From contig JALLPB010000392.1 in the NCBI GenBank assembly GCA_036939975.1, positions 1 to 16,512 of the forward strand: 16,512 nt of DNA. The letters run 5' to 3'. Positions within the stretch are counted from its first letter, which is position 1, and each line of letters begins with the position of its first letter. Positions 8,443 to 16,325 of this stretch are shown here, piece by piece. Under the pieces are notes generated by a model that was given only the letters and a program-made list of their open reading frames with translations, had not been told where the DNA came from and did not search any database. A program made the position numbers and the translations under genes. This stretch comes from Cyclostephanos tholiformis. Lineage: Eukaryota > Bacillariophyta > Thalassiosirophyceae > Thalassiosirales > Thalassiosiraceae.

Positions 8443-8988
8443 ATGGGTCAAACAATCACGAAATATATTATAATGCCAACAACTGCCAAATATCCGCCCC
8501 CTGCAGTCATGGGCTCGGAATCCATCATGAGCAAGAAGGCCCATGGAACGAGCAGCATGCCCGTTCAGGAAAATCTCCGATGGAAGTGCGATCGCGACGT
8601 AGCCGATCGAATTTGCAACTACAATCGACACTACGCGGAGTTTTCTGGCTACTACAAGACGCTGCCAGAATTCTTGAACGAGGCCAATGACACCCAAGCC
8701 ACAGACGAGATGACTTTTTACGACTCCAACACTGGCAAGCCCCTCTTTTACGCCCCGCGAGGCAGAACGATGGAGGAATTTTTGAGGGAGAGTCGCAATC
8801 ATGGTTGGCCTAGCTTTCGCGATCAAGAAGTTAACTGGGATTTTGTTCGCATCTTGCCAAATGGCGAGACGGTGAGTGTGGATGGCACCCACCTCGGGCA
8901 CAATTTACCCGATGGAAAGGGAAGTCGGTACTGCATTAATTTGGTTTGCATTGCAGGCCGTCCAATGGATGAACCAAAAGAGTGCTGA
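8443..8988 (+). CDS. MsrB-like (methionine-R-sulfoxide reductase) domain protein lacking zinc cysteines
   Basis: 181 residues, single exon. The C-terminal half follows the MsrB (SelR) layout: YDSNTGKPLF (compare DxxSGxPLF), GWPSF (residues 121-125), a beta strand, HLGH (150-153), and RYCIN with Cys164 at the position of the MsrB catalytic cysteine. MsrB reduces methionine-R-sulfoxide in proteins. The two CxxC pairs that bind structural zinc in typical MsrB are absent; GETVSVDGTHLGH stands where one CxxC would be. Cysteines elsewhere (RWKCDRD, DRICNYN, VCIAG and the last residue) could act in resolution. The N-terminal part (RHYAEFSGYY, FLNEAN) is an added segment that I associate with algal members from memory. 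The start is uncertain: in-frame ATGs lie at 8443, 8473 and 8509. MGQTIT fits an N-myristoylation pattern if the first is used. It shares a promoter region with the MFS gene. Confidence 0.75.
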   Translation: MGQTITKYIIMPTTAKYPPPAVMGSESIMSKKAHGTSSMPVQENLRWKCDRDVADRICNYNRHYAEFSGYYKTLPEFLNEANDTQATDEMTFYDSNTGKPLFYAPRGRTMEEFLRESRNHGWPSFRDQEVNWDFVRILPNGETVSVDGTHLGHNLPDGKGSRYCINLVCIAGRPMDEPKEC

Positions 8989-9424
8989 AATGTATGAACT
9001 TCAACTTTGAGGCGTAAATGAGAAAAATGCCATAAGTACTCATCGATGAGGGTGGCCAATGGCTCGTGAGGCGGGTCGGAGTTAGGTCGCACACATCATG
9101 TAGCGCAGAGACTGATCGTGAGACATTGTACATCTCCTGTTGATGAAAACAACTGATGTAATTTACACAAAACATACTTCTAAAGCTGGTAATTAAATGT
9201 AATATTATTTTATCGACTTCCTTGACGTCCCTCTAGAGATAGCCTGGTAAAACTCCTCTAATGCCATGGCAAACTGCGTAGATGTTAATATTGACATGTT
9301 TCTCACGATCAGAATCAAGAACTTCTTTCACATGTGATCTGAATCTTCCCACTCCTGCAAAGTGACCACAGTTGCCCAGACATGCACACATTAACCGTAA
9401 CCCTGATCGATAAGCTGAACGTCA
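8989..9424. other. Convergent intergenic region
   Basis: 436 bp between the stop of the MsrB-like gene (+) and the stop of the 7TM-RGS gene (-). It should hold both 3' untranslated regions. The only structure I see is a 52-codon minus-strand ORF at 9233-9391, listed separately. Confidence 0.5.
9233..9391 (-). CDS. Doubtful 52-residue ORF downstream of the RGS gene
   Basis: Starts MCACLGNCGHF, contains an amphipathic stretch (RFRSHVKEVLDSDREK) and ends with TAG at 9233-9235. It is in the same frame as the last exon of the 7TM-RGS gene, directly after that gene's TAG TGA double stop. It may be chance, a small ORF in the 3' UTR, or an old C-terminal extension. I recognise no homologue. Confidence 0.2.
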   Translation of the reverse strand: MCACLGNCGHFAGVGRFRSHVKEVLDSDREKHVNINIYAVCHGIRGVLPGYL

Positions 9425-10984
9425 CTACCGGTTCATCTTCTTCTTGGATGATAAAAATCGGGGGTAAGAATCCCTGCTCATGACGGAAAATATTTCTTTC
9501 TGCGCCGCATCAAATGTTTCTCTCTTCAACTGACCTGCATCAAGCGCTCTTTTTATGTCCCCTTTCTGCTTCGAAGACAAATTCACCTGCGATGCCGAGT
9601 AGGTGTCGATGAACATGAGGTAGATCTGCCTGGCTATAGCTTCGATGTCAACATCTTCTAAATTCGAATTCGTCTTCGAACGGAGAACGCTTTCTTCATC
9701 GATGTCGTTGAGGATTTCTTTCTCTTTGTCATACTTTTCTTTGTAATCGTTTACAGCGCACCAGAACAGTATATTCTCGGAGCTGGGCCGAAATATCCAG
9801 AAAACTCAGTGTCATCATAAGGCGAAGGTGCAAAAACGATGTACCTAGTAGAATCACATCGCTCACCTGAACTCTTTTGAGCAATGTTGAATAAACATAT
9901 TAATGCCATCTTCGGAAGAAAGCAAAACGCACAATCCTGCATCCCACGAGACTACTGCTTCACGTTCAATCATTATGTTCACGGCGCTAAGTCTTCGGGT
10001 CATTCGCCGTTCAATCACATTTCCAGCAGTAGAATCGCGCTTCGGTAACGGCCGACCATAGCCTGGAATCGTGCCCTTGATCTCGGGTTTTATGCGCTTT
10101 CCCCGTTGCATTGCCCATGATGATATGCGATCAAAGGTGGGAGAACTGGGGAGGAATGGTATAATCGCAGTGGACGTAGATAGACACATTTGTTGTATGG
10201 TCTGCATCAAGGGTTGCCATTCATCATACACCCCCAGAACTCTCATGACGACGATTGATATGTGTGTGCATCCGAGAAAGATCGAGTTTCTTCGAATTTC
10301 CGTGGCTAAATGTAACTCATCATCAATTCTTCTCACGATATATGGTACTCCCAACGCCAGAACAGTACTCGTTATGCCGAGGGCTGGATTTGCATATTGA
10401 AAAGAAATCGGTTCTGGCAGGCATTGTATAAAATCAGTCTCAAGCAATTTTCTCACGTCAGATGTAACAGTAATAGCGAAAATAATCAAAAGTATCGGTG
10501 TGACGAGGAGGGCAAATATCGTCGTTTTCACAATCCCTTTCGTCCTTTCCATGATCAAAGTGGCTTCGGCCTTCCCCGAAGCAAGGGGTACACCCGTCTC
10601 AAAACTCTCGCTCGGGGCCTTCGATCGGCTTATCCGGGATGATATTTCTTCTTTGGCGACGAGATGGTAATACTTGTTCATGCCGCGCAGAGTCAGCGCT
10701 CGAATGATCTGCGGTCCCGCGGATAGCGGTGCGACGAGGAGAGATGTGGCGTAGAATACTCCGCACGGGACCCCTCCGAGGTTGCTGACAATTAGATTGA
10801 AGTACGCAAGCCATCCAGCCAGTGAAGCCACGTATATTGCAGATTTGATCCTTTTTTCAAGCCGGTTCCTATTCCATAATAGGTTGGCATAGCACGCAAC
10901 CTGGAACAGAGGAAAGAGTGCCAAAAATACGATCGAGGTAATTCGTATCGCCATTGTAAATGTTGACGGCTTCACGTTTGTCAT
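9425..10984 (-). CDS. Seven-transmembrane receptor-like protein with C-terminal RGS domain
   Basis: 491 residues: exon 1 from 10984 to 9867, exon 2 from 9782 to 9425. Seven hydrophobic helices lie at about 12-37, 48-68, 72-94, 150-173, 199-218, 232-252 and 259-279, then a basic linker, then a complete RGS domain at about 353-487. RGS landmarks are all present: LLSSEDGINMFIQHC, FSSENILFW (Glu375, Asn376), FIDTYSASQVNL, TFDAAQKEIF and RDSYPRFL. RGS domains speed GTP hydrolysis by G-alpha subunits; fusion to a 7TM module gives a membrane receptor that could switch its G protein off in response to a ligand, as in plant RGS1. Diatoms carry several such fusions (general knowledge). The ligand is unknown. 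The start could also be Met11 (10954). A possible 5' intron lies upstream (GTGAGT near 11103, T-tract and AAG near 11048), so a short N-terminal exon cannot be excluded. Confidence 0.85.
9783..9866 (-). other. Intron of the 7TM-RGS gene (84 nt)
   Basis: Minus-strand donor TTCAG|GTGAGC at 9866, acceptor CGGCCCAG|CTCCG at 9783. It splits a Ser codon (AG|C). Without splicing, TGA follows at once and cuts the RGS domain in half; splicing rebuilds KEFSSENILFW, the canonical RGS core. Confidence 0.9.
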
Positions 10985-11796
10985 TCGACGAGGATAAGTA
11001 CGCTCGAGTTGTCAAGAGACGATTTCTGGGCCACATTCGACTGTGTCTTAAAAAAAAAAAATTTAAACAGTCGCGTTGCTTCGACACTCGCCGCAGACTC
11101 ACAGAAATGTGCAGAATTTCGCGAAGCCCAACACTATCTGGGACCATGTTGCCATCGGCATGACGAAGATTTCTGAGTGAAGGCCGGATGTGACGCAAGA
11201 ATGGATTGCGGATGAAGAGAGTTCGGGTGTGAACGTCCTCGCCTCGAATTCGGCCGTCATCGTTCCCTTCCAGCAGCTAATCCTCCTTCGGCAATCCACG
11301 ATGCCTGGGGAATCGCATCTCATTTATTTCATTTCGGTGTCTCAACAATGAAAAGTAGGCATAGTACGTAGTATAGTAGAGGGTAGTGGAAATCGAACAA
11401 CTTGTTTCCCTACATGGGAATAGTACGATAGACGTAATTGCCTCAAAAGGAACAGGTATTACTACTTGTACGATAAAAGGCCACCCAAAATTCGGAAGTA
11501 ACGACCTCGACAGAGCGAGAGAGCGGTCAACCATGATTTCCAGCGCATTCGCGAGATCTCGTCCTCTCATGGCGAGGTACGATGTCAGCCCCCACATGGT
11601 CAAATGGTGGAAGGCAGTTCGTCCCGATGACGGACAGGTGCGTTCGGGTTTCATCGTATTAGAAGCGCGGCGTCGGTGCGATATGTATTTCCGAATCCAA
11701 CGCACGTCACCTTTGGGTGGGGGTGGGAGACCCGCCCCGGGTACGGCAAGGGACTTATATTTGAAGGATTGTTGGCTTGATTTTAGCAGCGTCGTG
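10985..11796. other. Divergent region between the 7TM-RGS and QCR8-like genes, with unassigned ORFs
   Basis: 812 bp that must contain the promoters of two divergent genes. It also has long open stretches on both strands: plus strand about 11187-11347 (VTQEWIADEESSGVN...), plus strand 11386 onward (MEIEQLVSLHGN...), and minus strand 11705-11277 (with a hydrophobic part, WPFIVQVVIPVPF). None matches a family I know and none has a clear start, splice or stop context. I treat them as unproven. Part could be 5' UTR, an unknown exon or a decayed gene. Confidence 0.4.
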
Positions 11797-11855
11797 ATGC
11801 CGGGGACGCGCGTGCGGGGGAAGGAGGGGGGGGGGGGGGGGGGGGAGGGGGGGGN

Positions 11856-11919
<64 letters not shown>

Positions 11920-12306
11920 ATTACGGGGACGATTTTTGATTTTCAGAGAGTTATTTTACTGTTCCCGGATCTCACACTAGTTCGCAATTCGCAATAATTT
12001 ACATCTCTTAGATCACTCGCCACGTGTCACCCTACGAGCAGCAAATTATCGTGCCCTGGATAAAGACCTGGCCCAAGAGGGTGAGTATTATTTCTAACCG
12101 CCATGCTGACGAATCTAATTTTTTTCGTTGGATGTGAATGAACTAAACTGTTTCACGCCCCATCGCGAAATGAACACCAATCTAAGGCCTGGGCAAAATT
12201 CTCTGATTCTGGCCCCTACTTGATTGGTACCTTTATGATCGTCTACGGAACTGTTGTTGGGGCAGAGGCCGCGGATAAAGCACAGGATCATTCTTACAGG
12301 TACTAA
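11797..12306 (+). CDS. QCR8-like subunit of the mitochondrial cytochrome bc1 complex (complex III)
   Basis: A 67-residue protein from three exons: 11797-11811 (MPGTR), 12012-12080 (ITRHVSPYEQQIIVPWIKTWPKR) and 12187-12306. The order matches QCR8 (plant and yeast UQCRQ family): a [L/V]SP[Y/F]xQ motif, a short basic stretch (KTWPKR), one membrane helix (YLIGTFMIVYGTVVGA), then a charged tail ending in RY-stop, as I recall for plant QCR8, which is about 72 residues. QCR8 is a single-pass inner-membrane subunit that packs against cytochrome b; it has no presequence, consistent with this short N-terminus. All three joins are phase 0 with GT-AG borders. Exon 1 is the least certain: 11797 is the only ATG within about 200 nt upstream of exon 2, and none lies between the poly-G tract and exon 2. 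Exons 2 and 3 are well supported. Confidence 0.68.
11812..12011 (+). other. Proposed intron 1 of the QCR8-like gene (200 nt), containing the poly-G tract
   Basis: Donor CGC|GTGCGG at 11812, acceptor TACATCTCTTAG|ATC ending at 12011. The acceptor looks good; the donor is weak and chosen because it joins the only available upstream ATG in frame. True length depends on the poly-G tract, which is unresolved (one N). Confidence 0.5.
11826..11916 (+). repeat. 91-nt poly-G tract with one A and one N
   Basis: G throughout except A at 11846 and N at 11855; the longest pure run is 61 G (11856-11916). It could fold into G-quadruplexes and stall polymerases. A run of this length next to an N may be a sequencing or assembly artefact around a shorter real G tract. 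Shorter C9-C14 runs elsewhere in the window show that G/C homopolymers are common in this genome. Confidence 0.9.
12081..12186 (+). other. Intron 2 of the QCR8-like gene (106 nt)
   Basis: Donor AAGAGG|GTGAGTATT at 12081, acceptor CCAATCTAAG|GCCTGG ending at 12186, with T-rich and ACTAAAC branch-like sequence between. No other AG occurs between the donor's own AG (in GTGAGT) and this acceptor, so the junction is nearly forced. Reading through hits a TGA. Confidence 0.75.
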
Positions 12307-12606
12307 TCATGGGGGGGGAGGGGAATAGTCGCTCGGTGACTAATATGGAAGTAATATATGACGGAGGAATGATACGAGGAGGTGTAGTGAATTGTTAAGT
12401 TGACGGCAGAGTGCATATTTGTGGCAGATCTTGCCTCAAATGTTTATCTTGCCTCAAATGTTTGCGAGGTGTCACAGCGTTTGGAATAAATATCCATGCC
12501 AGTTTCGATAGCACCAAATAACGAGAGAAAGACACTCATGATATTATAGCTCTGGACGCCATTAATTTGACAACGTTTAGGTCAACTCCTTGACTTTTAA
12601 CACAGA
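12307..12606. other. Convergent spacer between the QCR8-like and ABC1K genes
   Basis: 300 bp between two stop codons, presumably both 3' untranslated regions. It holds a short G run at 12311-12322 and an 18-bp tandem duplication at 12428-12463. No coding potential is seen. Confidence 0.5.
12428..12463. repeat. Perfect 18-bp tandem duplication
   Basis: ATCTTGCCTCAAATGTTT occurs twice head to tail (12428-12445, 12446-12463). It is most simply a recent slippage duplication in a 3' flank. The TCTTGCC core also occurs in the divergent promoter near 8253-8329. Confidence 0.75.
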
Positions 12607-15600
12607 CTATCTTGTTGTTGCGGGCTTCGTCCCTCCAACACGCACTCGCACTCGTTGCAAAATTCTGCTCGTGAGTTCGGTGACTATTTCGTTCAGCCGG
12701 TACTTCTCGTCATCCGAGAGCTTCGACGTCGCCCCCGCAAGGACCTCATCGACGCCCATGCCCATCGTTCCGGTGCCGCTTCGGTCCAATCTTCGCAACA
12801 AGTCAGATAGGGCCTTCAGCGTGTTCTTGGCGGCGGGGGTACCCAACAGATTTCCGTTTCCGAGCAGTCCCGTAGTAGCGGCGGCTAAAACGAGCTTCGC
12901 TGTCTGCGCGCTGAATATCTCATCGCCCCTAAGAAAGTTGGAGATGTCGCGTCCGACGAATTTTTCGGCCGCGTCGGCTATACTGATCGCATAAATTTCC
13001 TCGTCGCGACTGAGCTTCGGGGCTATGAGGTCTGTGAATTCATTAACGGTCATCACCGATACAGATGGAGTCATTCCATCGCCAGCGGGGAGGAGGAACG
13101 GTAATGGGATATCGCCGAGCTGTATCTTAGGAGGGGCGAAGATATCGCCTAAGAAAGGCAATGTGGGGGGACGGGGCGGTGAGAATGTGACTACTGCCTC
13201 GGTCATCCCCTTGCGAGTGATCTGCCTGAAGAAGACGTCCGCGATGTTTTCTACCTCACCCTCCAACAGTTTACGAAGGCTCAGCGCATCATCGGACAAC
13301 AGCAACTTGAATCCATCGGCGAGGCTCAATCCGTCCTCGGGCACTGCATCGAGGTCGACGAATGCAGCCCCTTCCTTCGTGCCGACTGAGCCAGACGCAT
13401 TGTTGAGCAAAGCGAGGAGACGGTTGAGCTTTAGACCACTCGAGGAATCGCTATCGGTGACGCTGAACAGCACCTCCTGAAGCGCTTGCTGGATCTCGGG
13501 ACGACCCTCCGCCAACAATTTGCGCGCGATGAAGGGGTAGCTCTCCATGATAATTCCGTAATTCTCATTCCCTGTCAACGCGATGCCCTCGAGAGTCACG
13601 ATCGCACGACCGAGGATGGCGAAGTAAGGCGGTATACTGAAGGGGATGTCGTTGAGTACCGTCAACGCATCTTGCGTCATGGCCTGAAAGCCTCCGACCT
13701 GCGAGGAAACGTTGTCCGCTTCCATCCCGTAGAGTTTCTTCAACTCTTCTTCGTACTTCTTAGCCCCGCCGCCCTTGACGTAGGGGCTCAATGCCTTGTC
13801 CATCAGTGGAATTATGGCCGCTCGATCGCAGTCCGTTGGTAAGATATTCAGCCTGATGAAGTCGTCGACGAGGGACGCGTAGTCCTTATTGGCAAGGTGG
13901 ATGACAGCGGATATCATATGGTCCTGATCCTCCCTGTCGATGGTGGCCATGAGACCACAGTCGAGCAAGGCAACCGTATGGCCCTCAGGCGTTGGGTTGT
14001 TGAGCTTCAAGATATTTCCCGGATGAGGATCAGCTGCGAAGTAAGTACGCGAGAGAAGGTCATATAACAACGGCATGACGTGATGGTAAGAGAGAGGGAT
14101 CACAATGAAACATCACGACGAGTAGAAATTATGAGGTCACAGTCGCGATCCGTCTCTCGAAACAAACAATACAATATCTCCTCACCGTGAAAGAATCCCA
14201 ATCCGAAGAGCTGCGTTAAGAACGCCTCCTGGGCGATGGCCGTCACCTCCGCGATTTCTCCCGGACTGCACTCGCTCAGCTTCCTACCGTCCATCCACTC
14301 GCTAACTAATACCCTCCTCGTGCACAACTCCTCGTACACGTTCGGTACGGTGATGCCCGATATGCCGGCGTCGATTAGTGACGTTCGTAGCCTACGCTGA
14401 TTCCTGGCCTCGTTCGCGAAATCGAGCTCGGTATAAAACCCGATCGCCCACTCGTTGAGTAATGCGACGTAATTCGTCTTCTGCTGAGGCGCGAATCGCT
14501 CGACTAGGCCCTGGAATACCTCCGCGGCACGACGCAATACGTACAAATCCTTGGACACCGTGGACAGCACGTTCGGTCGCTGGACCTTGACGGCCACCCT
14601 AGTGTTCATGCCATCGTTCAACGTTGCCTGGTACACCTGCGCTAAACTCGCGGCCGCGACCGGTTCCTCGGATATGCTCGTGAAGAATTCACCCAACGGT
14701 CCGCCCAGCTCCTCCTCGATCTGACGCACCGCGACGGCCGTATCGAACCTGATCACCGAATCCTGGAGCATCGCGAGCTCGTCGAGGGCGACTTGCGGCA
14801 GCACGTCCGGCCTAACGCTCATCATCTGTCCGGCCTTGATGAAGGTCGGGCCTAGGTCCTGCAGGTCCAATCGCGCTCGACGGCTCAATTCCGGCAGGTG
14901 ACGTTCGTCGATCCCGCCCTCGGATATGTACAGCGTTATCAGTCGCGTTAGGAACGGCACCGCCTTCCCCACGAAGTACGACCATCGCTCGTTCAACGCG
15001 CCGCGCTCCCTCTTCCAGTACCGTTCGATCATTTCCCGGTCGTACGTCAATGGCAACCCGTCCCCGTCGATGGCGACGGTATCGGTCCCCCCCCCCCCCG
15101 ACGACGCGTCCAACGACACGTACGACTTATCGACCGACGGCGCCGATAGCGTCCTCATGGAAACGGCGGCGTTCACGGCCGCGGTGGCCATCGCCGCGGC
15201 CGAGACCGCGCCGGCACCCGCGATCATCCCCCCGAATGTCGTCGTCGTCGCCGTCGTCGACGACGACGAAGACGACGACGCAGGAGGCGGAGGAGGCGGC
15301 GCGCCGTCGTTTCGGTCGACGGGACGACGACGACGACTACGACTCGCGGTCGGGCGATCGTCAATATCGGTCGTCGCGGATGCGGACGTCATCCTCATTC
15401 CGTCGATCTCGGCCGCGACGTCGTCCATGCCCACGAAGTCACCGTCGCGTGATCCGGGCGGTGGGGGTACGTCGGCATCGTACGCGGTAGTCGGGGTCGT
15501 AGTAGCTGTGGTGGTGGTGGTGGTGGTAGTGGTAGTGGTAGAAGTAGTCGTCGTCGTCGTCGTCAGGTCCTTACCGTCGTCGCAGTCGTCGTCGAGAACG

Positions 15601-16001
15601 GCCGTCGTAATCGCAGTCGTCGACGACGCGGACATCGGCCCGTCGGAGGAGGAGGAGGAGGAGATGGAGGAGATGGGAGAAGCGCGTACCTCGAAGAACC
15701 GTCCCGATCGATCGTCGTATCCCAATTCCTTCCCCCTCCTCCTCCCGCCGTCGGGTTCGTTCCGGTTCGTCGTCGTTAATACGGCGTCGAACTTGTCGCG
15801 ACCCAATAGCATATCGAGGCGCGACGACGACGACGTCGACGACATCGATTTCGATGAAGACGACGACGAGGACGAGGACGACGACGACGACGACGATGGA
15901 TGGGATGATGCGGCAGTGGAAGTCGTGAAGGCGCCCGAGGGGTGGTCGACGATGATGACGATTAGAGACGCCGTCGCTATGGCGACCTCCGAGAATTTCA
16001 T
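12607..16001 (-). CDS. Plastid ABC1 (UbiB/ADCK-type) atypical kinase
   Basis: 1080 residues: exon 1 from 16001 to 14186, exon 2 from 14033 to 12607. A signal peptide ends in the context PSGAFTTS, matching the diatom plastid motif with Phe after the cleavage site. About 300 residues of low complexity follow (Ser15, long Thr runs, Asp and Pro runs). The ABC1 kinase domain has KAGQ (389-392), the Ala-rich nucleotide loop AAAS (449-452), the ATP Lys in VAVKVQRP (472), ELDF (Glu525, Asp527), HADPHPGN (from His605) and DCG (630-632) in place of DFG, as also seen in UbiB. The C-terminal part (PPYFAILGRAIVTLEGIAL, ESYPFIARKLL) resembles plant plastoglobule ABC1Ks, which influence prenyl-quinone and tocopherol metabolism and photoprotection. 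Substrate unknown. A C13 tract at 15087-15099 codes Gly4 in frame. I assign no exact ABC1K subfamily. Confidence 0.9.
14034..14185 (-). other. Intron of the ABC1K gene (152 nt)
   Basis: Minus-strand donor TTTCACG|GTGAGG, acceptor TTACTTCGCAG|CTGATCC. It splits an Ala codon (G|CT) and rebuilds GFFHADPHPGNIL, the conserved ABC1K catalytic block. Without splicing the protein would stop 28 codons after the His, and the second half would lack its first catalytic residues. Confidence 0.92.
15480..15960 (-). repeat. Trinucleotide-repeat-rich 5' coding region of the ABC1K gene
   Basis: Runs of TCG/TCC, ACC/ACG and GAC codons give Ser, Thr and Asp homopolymers between the signal peptide and the kinase domain. 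The opposite strand is open for hundreds of codons only because the same repeats (CGA, GGT, GTC) contain no stops in reverse. Confidence 0.8.
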
Positions 16002-16061
16002 CGTTGTTTTACTTCTTATTTACGTTTGCTTGTCCTTTTCGGTTGGGATGTCTGTTTTGAT

Positions 16062-16320
16062 ATGAGTCGAACAGACAGTATGACTTCGTCACTAATAATA
16101 ATCGAACCGCAGCATTTGCATTCTTCGCAACGTGGTTCGGACGGGCACAAGAAAAAGGTGAGCTGGCCCAAGGTATCGTGTTCTGTGCACGCAGGGGGGG
16201 GTGGCAAAAAAAAATAATATATTACGGCTAACATATCGCTTGTAGGTAGTCGATCGTACCAGGTTTAACGCAAAATCTACAGGACGTTTTTTTGTTAAAA
16301 GAGGTCAATTGTATTGTTAG
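16062..16320 (+). CDS. Tentative two-exon small ORF (56 residues), function unknown
   Basis: Exon 1 16062-16157 (MSRTDSMTSSL... ending GHKKK), intron 16158-16245 (88 nt, AAG|GTGAGC ... CGCTTGTAG|GTA), exon 2 16246-16320 (VVDRTRFNAKSTGRFFVKRG... stop TAG). Both junctions are phase 0 and well formed, and the predicted protein is basic, but I recognise no family and the ORF is short. Its start would be only 61 bp from the divergent ABC1K start, which is tight. A second possible start is at 16080. It may be chance. Confidence 0.28.
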
Positions 16321-16325
16321 CCGTA
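16223..16325. repeat. 11-bp inverted repeat with 81-nt spacer
   Basis: TACGGCTAACA at 16223-16233 and its exact reverse complement TGTTAGCCGTA at 16315-16325. The arms overlap the intron and stop region of the tentative small ORF. It could be a hairpin, a regulator site or the ends of a very short non-autonomous element; no target-site duplication is evident. Confidence 0.4.

Noticed and set aside
9751..9942. Minus-strand ORF across the 7TM-RGS intron
   Set aside because: It is a read-through of intron and exon in the wrong frame; the spliced frame gives a complete RGS domain.
11386..11997. 203-codon plus-strand ORF including a polyglycine run
   Set aside because: The Gly run is the poly-G tract, probably intronic or artefactual. 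The 3' part is better explained as the acceptor region of the QCR8-like gene, and the 5' part has no recognisable similarity.
12607..14103. Second half of the ABC1K as an independent gene starting MIPLSYHH
   Set aside because: The catalytic ADPHPGN block is completed only by splicing to the upstream exon; the apparent start lies within the intron.
14926..16065. 379-codon plus-strand open frame
   Set aside because: It is antisense to ABC1K exon 1. Its Val, Asp and Gly runs mirror the Ser, Thr and Asp repeats of the real gene, and it has no recognisable domain.
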